A DNA stretch of 19,243 nucleotides from an uncultured Clostridia bacterium. GTDB taxonomy: Bacteria > Bacillota > Clostridia > Lachnospirales > Bianqueaceae. A program made the translations under genes and the position numbers. This document shows, piece by piece, positions 14,781 through 19,243 of the stretch (position 1 is its first letter; each line of letters starts with the position of its first letter). The notes under the pieces were generated by a model, which worked only from the letters and a program-made list of their open reading frames with translations, had not been told where the DNA came from and searched no databases. The stretch lies in NCBI GenBank assembly GCA_937892735.1, contig CALBGL010000030.1, forward strand, positions 1 through 19,243. The letters run 5' to 3'.

Positions 14781-15818
14781 ATGAAAGATAAAATCGAAAG
14801 TATTTTATCGGAAGCAAAGAGCAGGATCGCCGCAGCGGCCAGCGAGAGCGAGCTACAGAATGTAAAGAGTGCCTATGTGGGGAAGCAGGGATCTTTAAGT
14901 CTCCTAATGAAGGAGATTCCTAAGCTGGAAGTGGCGCTGCGTCCAGAAATGGGAAAACTCTTGAATGTGGCGAAGAACCAGGTGACAGAACTCATAGAAG
15001 AAAAAAGGATGGAGCTGAAGCTGAAGGCATCGGAGGTATCTCCGGATTTTGACTGTTCGGTACCGGGGATCCTGCCGGAAGGAGGAGGACTCCACCCGAT
15101 CACGCAGATGTGTTATGACTTAAACGACGCCTTTCGTTCCATGGGATTCGAGATATTCCAAGAAGACGATATCACCAGTGAGTTATATGCCTTTGATAAG
15201 CTAAATTTCCCGCCGAATCATCCGGCCAGAGAGAGCATGGATACCTATTGGCTGGAGGGACATGACAGCGGAAATACGAATGAAAAACTTTGTCTGCGTC
15301 CTCACCTGACCGGCGGAAGTGTCCGCTATATGCAGACGCATAAGCCGCCCTATCGTTTTGTATATCCGGGGCGTGTCTATCGGAACGAGACTACAGACGC
15401 CCATCATGAGAGAGCTTTCTTCCAGTATGAGGCATTGATTGTGGATAAGGATATTACATTCACATCGGGGAAAGTCATGATCAACAGCATCCTGAGCAAG
15501 GTATTTGGGACGGATGTGCCGGTGAGGATGCGTTCGGGCTTCTTCCCGTTTGTAGAGCCGGGCTTCGAGATCGACATGCAGTGCCAGGTTTGTGGCGGAA
15601 AAGGCTGCAGCGTCTGTAAGCATGTGGGATGGATCGAAGTCATGCCGGGCGGTTCTCCGCATCCGAATGTACTGAGAGCCGCCGGACTCGATCCGGATGA
15701 GTATACGGGCTTCTATGTGAACATCGGTCTGGACAGACTGGTGATGATGCGCTACGGGGTGGATGATGTCAGACTGTTCCACAGCGCGGACTTGAGATTC
15801 CTGAAGCAGTTCAGATAA
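14781..15818 (+). CDS. pheS: Phenylalanyl-tRNA synthetase alpha subunit
   Basis: A 345-residue class II synthetase catalytic subunit, normal length. An N-terminal coiled coil (about 1-85) binds tRNA-Phe. Motif 1 begins near LHPITQ (104-109), motif 2 is GRVYRNE (197-203) and motif 3 GLDRLVMMRYG (316-326) ends with the conserved RLFHSADLRF. A CxxC-x4-CxxC-like cluster (C268, C271, C276, C279) is typical of bacterial PheS. With PheT it forms the alpha2-beta2 enzyme that charges tRNA-Phe. GGAAGGAGA precedes the ATG, which lies about 43 bases after the T-box terminator. Confidence 0.98.
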   Translation: MKDKIESILSEAKSRIAAAASESELQNVKSAYVGKQGSLSLLMKEIPKLEVALRPEMGKLLNVAKNQVTELIEEKRMELKLKASEVSPDFDCSVPGILPEGGGLHPITQMCYDLNDAFRSMGFEIFQEDDITSELYAFDKLNFPPNHPARESMDTYWLEGHDSGNTNEKLCLRPHLTGGSVRYMQTHKPPYRFVYPGRVYRNETTDAHHERAFFQYEALIVDKDITFTSGKVMINSILSKVFGTDVPVRMRSGFFPFVEPGFEIDMQCQVCGGKGCSVCKHVGWIEVMPGGSPHPNVLRAAGLDPDEYTGFYVNIGLDRLVMMRYGVDDVRLFHSADLRFLKQFR

Positions 15819-15830
15819 GGAGAGAAGAAG

Positions 15831-18275
15831 ATGAAGTTATCATTATCGTGGATTAAAGATTATGTGAAGATCCCGGAGGATATGGATCTGAAAAAGCTGG
15901 CGTATGATCTGACCATGTCGACTGTAGAGGTGGAAGATTTGGAGTATCTGGCCAAGCGGTTTGAGAAGATGGTCGTCGGTGTGATCGAGAAGGTGGAGCC
16001 TCATCCGAATGCAGATAAGCTGCGCGTGTGTACTGTGGATATTGGGGAGGACGAATGCAAGCAGATCGTCTGCGGCGGCATCAACCTACAGGAAGGCATG
16101 CGTGTAGCCGTATCCTGTCCCGGCGCGATGGTGCGCTGGCATGGGGAGGGCGAGCCGGTTATGATCAAGAATTCGAAGCTGCGGGGCGTGGAATCCTACG
16201 GGATGATCTGCGCGTCAGATGAAATTGGACTTGGCGATCTGTTTCCCGCGGAGCAGGAGGCGGAGATCCTGGATTTGTCAGCCTTCGAGGTGCCGGCAGG
16301 AACGTCTTTGGCGGATGCGCTGGATATGAACGATGTCCTGTTGGAAATTGATAATAAATCCATGACGAATCGTCCGGACCTCTGGGGACATTATGGGATT
16401 GCCCGGGAGATTGCTGCATTGTATGATCTGCCGCTGATGGAAATCAAGCCGTATCAGGCGGATGTGAAGTCAAACTTTCAGGTAGAGATTGCGGATCCGG
16501 GGCGGTGCCCACGCTATATTGGGGTGGAAATGTCCGGGGTACAAGTCAAGCCATCCCCGTATCAGATGCAGAATCGGATCTGGAAGGCGGGTATGCGTCC
16601 GATCAATGCGCTGGTGGACATCACCAACTATGTGATGCTGGTAACGGGCAACCCCACCCATGCGTTTGATGCGGATAATATCACAGACCATATCGTGGTG
16701 AGGCACGCCGCAGAGGGCGAGAAGCTGGTGCTTCTGAACGAACATGAACTCACACTCTGCCCGGACGATCTGGTGATTACGGATTCCGAGGGACCGGTGG
16801 CCTTGGCGGGCGTCATGGGCGGTGCGAAGGATTCTATTTTGCCTAAGACCAGGCGGGTGATCCTCGAGGTCGCCAACTTCGAGTCCACGGGCGTCCGGAG
16901 AACAGCGCTGCGTTACGATAACCGTACGGAGGCATCGTCCCGGTATGAAAAGGCTGTGGATCCGGAGCGCTGCGATCAGGCGTTGGCGCTTTCGATGCAG
17001 TATTTTCAGGAACTATATCCGGAACTTACAGTCACGGGATTCTGTGATCAGTATGTGAAGAAGCTGGAGCGAGCGCAGATCGACGTGAGTCTGATCTGGC
17101 TTGCTAAACGCCTTGGCAAGAGCCTATCCAATGAGGTCATCCAGAAGAAGCTGGAGCTTTTGGGCTTCACCGTGCAGATCGATGGCGACAATATGCATGT
17201 CATCGCACCCACCTGGCGTTCCACCGGAGACATTTCCATCAAGGACGATGTGATGGAAGAGGTGGCTCGGTTGTACGGTTATGACAACTTCGAGGCTACT
17301 GCATTCACGACTTCCTTTGAGGGAGCGATTAATCAGAAGGATCAGGACCTGATCCGCCATATCAAGGAATATCTGGCGATTCGCTGTGGGATGCAGGAGG
17401 TGTATACCTACCCCTGGATGAGCGATGTGTTTGTGAATGCCGTACTGCAGAGTACGGAAGGAGTTCTGCGGCTTTCCACGCCGCCGGCACCGGATCTTTC
17501 TTATATCCGTTCTTCGCTGCTTCCGAACCTATGTGAAGCAGTCGTGAAGAATGAGCGGTATTTTCATGATTTCTCTATTTTTGAAGAGGCGGAGGTCTTC
17601 TTCGATAGAAATTATACTTCATCCTACGATGAGACAGAATCCTTGCCGGAGCAGAAACGGCATATTGGCGCGGCTTTTGCCAGCAGCGTCAAGGAGGTTA
17701 CCCGGCTTTTCAGAGAGGCAAAGGGCGTTTTGGAAAGCATGCCCCGGTATACGCATATGGAGAGTTTCAACTTCCGAAAGGAGGAGAAACCGGTTTGGGC
17801 AGATTCTATTGTCTGGCTGAATCTCTTCCGCGGGGAAGAAAAAATCGGCGATATGGGGCTCTTGGCCAAGAAGGTTTCAATGGATTGCGGTATCAAGAAC
17901 CTGTCCGTCATGCTCTTTGAGCTGGATGCGACGAAGCTGGTTCCGTTGAAATCCAGAACGAACAAATTCACGCACCTGGCAGAATATCCGGAGACTGATT
18001 ATGATATCTCGATGCTGTTTGATTCAAACACAGCCTGGGCCGATATGTATGAGGTCATCATGGGCGCCAAGAAGGCGAGCGCTTTAGTGAAAGAAGCGAG
18101 TTTTGTGGATGAGTACAGAGGAAAGCAGATTCCTGACGGTAAGAAATCGGTGACCATCCGTCTCACGATCGGAGGAACGGAGAAGACACTGACGTCCCAG
18201 GAGATTGAGAGCGCTGCGAATCAGGTGATGAAAAAGCTAGGGAAGAAACTGGGAGCGGAGTTGAGAACACAGTAA
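15831..18275 (+). CDS. pheT: Phenylalanyl-tRNA synthetase beta subunit
   Basis: An 814-residue protein, the usual length. It has an EMAP/Arc1p-type tRNA-binding OB domain at about residues 45-150 (VEPHPNADKLRVCTVDIG), the B3/B4 editing domain (about 210-385), the B5 domain (about 405-475), the inactive class II core-like region and a C-terminal anticodon-binding FDX-ACB domain (about 720-812). It starts 12 bases after pheS with AAGGAGAG, so the two are cotranscribed under the T-box leader. Editing of mischarged Tyr-tRNA-Phe is the known role of B3/B4. Confidence 0.98.
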   Translation: MKLSLSWIKDYVKIPEDMDLKKLAYDLTMSTVEVEDLEYLAKRFEKMVVGVIEKVEPHPNADKLRVCTVDIGEDECKQIVCGGINLQEGMRVAVSCPGAMVRWHGEGEPVMIKNSKLRGVESYGMICASDEIGLGDLFPAEQEAEILDLSAFEVPAGTSLADALDMNDVLLEIDNKSMTNRPDLWGHYGIAREIAALYDLPLMEIKPYQADVKSNFQVEIADPGRCPRYIGVEMSGVQVKPSPYQMQNRIWKAGMRPINALVDITNYVMLVTGNPTHAFDADNITDHIVVRHAAEGEKLVLLNEHELTLCPDDLVITDSEGPVALAGVMGGAKDSILPKTRRVILEVANFESTGVRRTALRYDNRTEASSRYEKAVDPERCDQALALSMQYFQELYPELTVTGFCDQYVKKLERAQIDVSLIWLAKRLGKSLSNEVIQKKLELLGFTVQIDGDNMHVIAPTWRSTGDISIKDDVMEEVARLYGYDNFEATAFTTSFEGAINQKDQDLIRHIKEYLAIRCGMQEVYTYPWMSDVFVNAVLQSTEGVLRLSTPPAPDLSYIRSSLLPNLCEAVVKNERYFHDFSIFEEAEVFFDRNYTSSYDETESLPEQKRHIGAAFASSVKEVTRLFREAKGVLESMPRYTHMESFNFRKEEKPVWADSIVWLNLFRGEEKIGDMGLLAKKVSMDCGIKNLSVMLFELDATKLVPLKSRTNKFTHLAEYPETDYDISMLFDSNTAWADMYEVIMGAKKASALVKEASFVDEYRGKQIPDGKKSVTIRLTIGGTEKTLTSQEIESAANQVMKKLGKKLGAELRTQ

Positions 18276-18414
18276 GGGGGAAGGGCTCGTTTGATACAGA
18301 AGATCTCACCTATTCGACTGTATATGCGGCCTGATAATTTGCTGTCGGTATCATGCAGATGGGGGTTACTTATCTGAAGCAGGTTGGCGCCTTTAAAACG
18401 GAATAGCTCATGAG

Positions 18415-18442
18415 ACGGTGCGGAGCAATCCGTGCCGTTTTT
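18415..18442 (+). terminator. Rho-independent terminator of pheST
   Basis: ACGGTGCGGA (18415-18424) pairs with TCCGTGCCGT (18429-18438) around GCAA, with two G-U pairs, followed by TTTTT. It lies 140 bases after the pheT stop; the bases between show no gene. Confidence 0.85.
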
Positions 18443-18489
18443 ACATATTAAAATAAGAAATGGCTCCCGATGGAATACACAACCTAATA

Positions 18490-18518
18490 TTGATTTCCTT
18501 GGTTTTGTTGTGTAAAAT
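18490..18518 (+). promoter_or_regulatory. Promoter of the DUF3791 gene with flanking inverted repeat
   Basis: TTGATT (18490-18495) and TGTAAAAT with -10 at 18513-18518 are 17 bases apart. Inverted arms ACACAAC (18477-18483) and GTTGTGT (18507-18513) lie on both sides of the -35 box and could be an operator. The start site would be near 18525, practically at the ATG. Confidence 0.5.
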
Positions 18519-18523
18519 AAAGT

Positions 18524-18763
18524 ATGAGCAGGCAAGGAGAGTTTCCCATTTATTGTGTGGAAACCTACAAAAACGCCAAGCACTTGACTGGCAAGCAGGT
18601 GGAGAAATTCTTTATCCGTTACCACGTGTGGGACTATGTGTATTCCTGCTTTGAAGCTCTGCACACCACCGGAGCCAATTATATCGTGGAGGATATCAAC
18701 CTTTATATTGAGGCCAGAAAACTTGCTAAGAAGCTGCGACATGAAGGTTTTGTTAACAACTGA
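18524..18763 (+). CDS. DUF3791 domain protein
   Basis: A 79-residue protein whose segments EFPIYCVETYKNAKHLTGKQ, FFIRYHVWDYVYSCFEALHT and ANYIVEDINLYIEA fit DUF3791, a small helical family of Firmicutes. DUF3791 genes often lie beside DUF3990 genes, and an antitoxin-toxin pairing has been proposed; no DUF3990 partner is seen here, so this may be an orphan. The ATG at 18524 has no ribosome binding site upstream and lies about 6 bases after the -10 box, so the mRNA would be leaderless if that promoter is used. Confidence 0.72.
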   Translation: MSRQGEFPIYCVETYKNAKHLTGKQVEKFFIRYHVWDYVYSCFEALHTTGANYIVEDINLYIEARKLAKKLRHEGFVNN

Positions 18764-18843
18764 CTGGCATATACCAGAGTCTGACCTGTTGAAAAAGCCG
18801 AAGCAGCAGCCGCAGCGGGGATAAAGTAAAGTGAGGGAGACCC

Positions 18844-18930
18844 ATGGTGAAACAAATATGGGCATTGTTACTGTGTGCGGCATTGGGTGTTTCGATGTGG
18901 GAAAATGATGAGTGCAGAATGACAAATTAG
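18844..18930 (+). CDS. Small ORF with lipoprotein-like signal start, possibly a truncated gene
   Basis: An ATG with GAGGGAGA upstream opens a 28-codon frame. Its start MVKQIWALLLCAALGVSM looks like a clostridial lipoprotein or secretion signal, but there is no clear lipobox and the frame ends 10 residues later at TAG (18928-18930). It may be a signal-peptide remnant or a tiny membrane peptide. Confidence 0.3.
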   Translation: MVKQIWALLLCAALGVSMWENDECRMTN

Positions 18931-18950
18931 GATCCGAGGAGGGAAATACT

Positions 18951-19243
18951 ATGAGATTAGATGGATTTGGATTATTCGTAGATGATATGGCAGCAATGGT
19001 ACGGTTTTATAGAGATGTACTTGGTTTTGAAATCAAAGAGAGAGAAGATGCAGGCAATGTATATCTTGTAAAAGATGGTACACTATTTCTTTTGTTTAGA
19101 AGAAAAGATTTTGAAAATATGACATCTGCGAAATATGAGTATGTAAAAGGAAATAATGGACACTTTGAAATTGCATTGTATGTAGATGCTTTTGAGGAAG
19201 TAGACTTAGAATATGAAAAAGCAATAGCGAAGGGGGCGGTATC
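18951..19243 (+). CDS. VOC/glyoxalase-family protein (partial, cut by window end)
   Basis: The 97 codons visible give MRLDGFGLFVDDMAAMVRFYRDVLGFEI and then YLVKDGTLFLLF and GHFEIALYVDAFEEVDLEYEKAIAKGA, a typical first beta-alpha-beta-beta-beta module of the vicinal oxygen chelate superfamily (glyoxalase, fosfomycin or bleomycin resistance, dioxygenase types). The usual first metal ligand position near the start is taken by Gly-Leu rather than His, so catalysis is unclear. GAGGAGGGA is placed well before the ATG. The base composition is visibly more AT-rich than pheT and the upstream operon, which suggests a different origin. Confidence 0.85.
   Translation, partial: MRLDGFGLFVDDMAAMVRFYRDVLGFEIKEREDAGNVYLVKDGTLFLLFRRKDFENMTSAKYEYVKGNNGHFEIALYVDAFEEVDLEYEKAIAKGAV

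Noticed and set aside
18741..18824. 27-codon frame overlapping the DUF3791 end (MKVLLTTDWHIPESDLLKKP)
   Set aside because: No ribosome binding site and no family likeness; most likely chance.
18221..18925. 234-codon open frame on the minus strand
   Set aside because: It is antisense to the pheT end, the terminator and the DUF3791 gene, has no ribosome binding site and resembles no family.
1..19243. CRISPR arrays, tRNA or rRNA genes, insertion sequences, attachment sites
   Set aside because: I read for regular direct repeats, tRNA cloverleaf signatures and transposase motifs and found none; the TGGT/CCGCG signal at 14690 belongs to the T-box.

Overview
The window looks like chromosomal DNA from a Gram-positive, low-to-moderate-GC Firmicute of the class Clostridia, probably Lachnospiraceae-like. 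The evidence is a T-box-controlled pheST operon, strong AGGAGG-type ribosome binding sites, TTGACA/TATAAT promoters, lipoproteins in place of periplasmic proteins, and genus-typical small families (DUF3791, NimA-like PNPOx). No rRNA, tRNA, CRISPR array or insertion sequence was seen.

Layout. (1) 1-3604: a secreted lipoprotein with a Cys/His cluster, a decayed DUF1016 (YhcG-type nuclease) fragment, then an ECF-like sigma factor with a very long C-terminal extension. A gene-poor 354-bp gap follows, with a possible small transcription unit that ends in a clear hairpin terminator. (2) 3605-6603, minus strand: a compact zinc-uptake operon in the order zur-znuA-znuC-znuB, led by a consensus promoter whose start site is covered by a perfect 9-5-9 palindrome. 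(3) 6667-12135, plus strand, divergent from zur: three tightly coupled genes. They encode a TerB_N/TerB_C protein with an N-terminal YjbR/MmcQ-like domain, a BrxD-like P-loop ATPase and a BrxHI/Lhr-like superfamily 2 helicase. BrxD and BrxHI are known accessory parts of type 2 BREX phage defence, but no PglX, PglZ, PglW or BrxC/PglY gene is present here. This stand-alone ATPase-helicase-TerB module is the best candidate for an under-described system. (4) 12183-14403: flavodoxin, ElaA-like acetyltransferase, NimA-like flavoprotein and HAD hydrolase, closely spaced on the plus strand. The flavodoxin has no normal start codon where the family begins. (5) 14447-18442: promoter, phenylalanine (UUC) T-box leader, pheS, pheT and a terminator. 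(6) 18443-19243: a DUF3791 gene whose promoter leaves almost no leader, a lipoprotein-like peptide that ends early, and the first part of an AT-rich VOC/glyoxalase-family gene cut by the window edge.

How the genes work together. Zur most likely senses zinc sufficiency and represses its own operon, so ZnuABC imports zinc when it is scarce. The TerB/BrxD/BrxHI proteins are probably made as one unit (5-bp gap and 4-bp overlap) and plausibly act together on DNA in defence or stress-linked DNA processing. PheST is controlled by uncharged tRNA-Phe. The sigma factor and the lipoprotein may form a cell-surface signalling pair, but this is inference.
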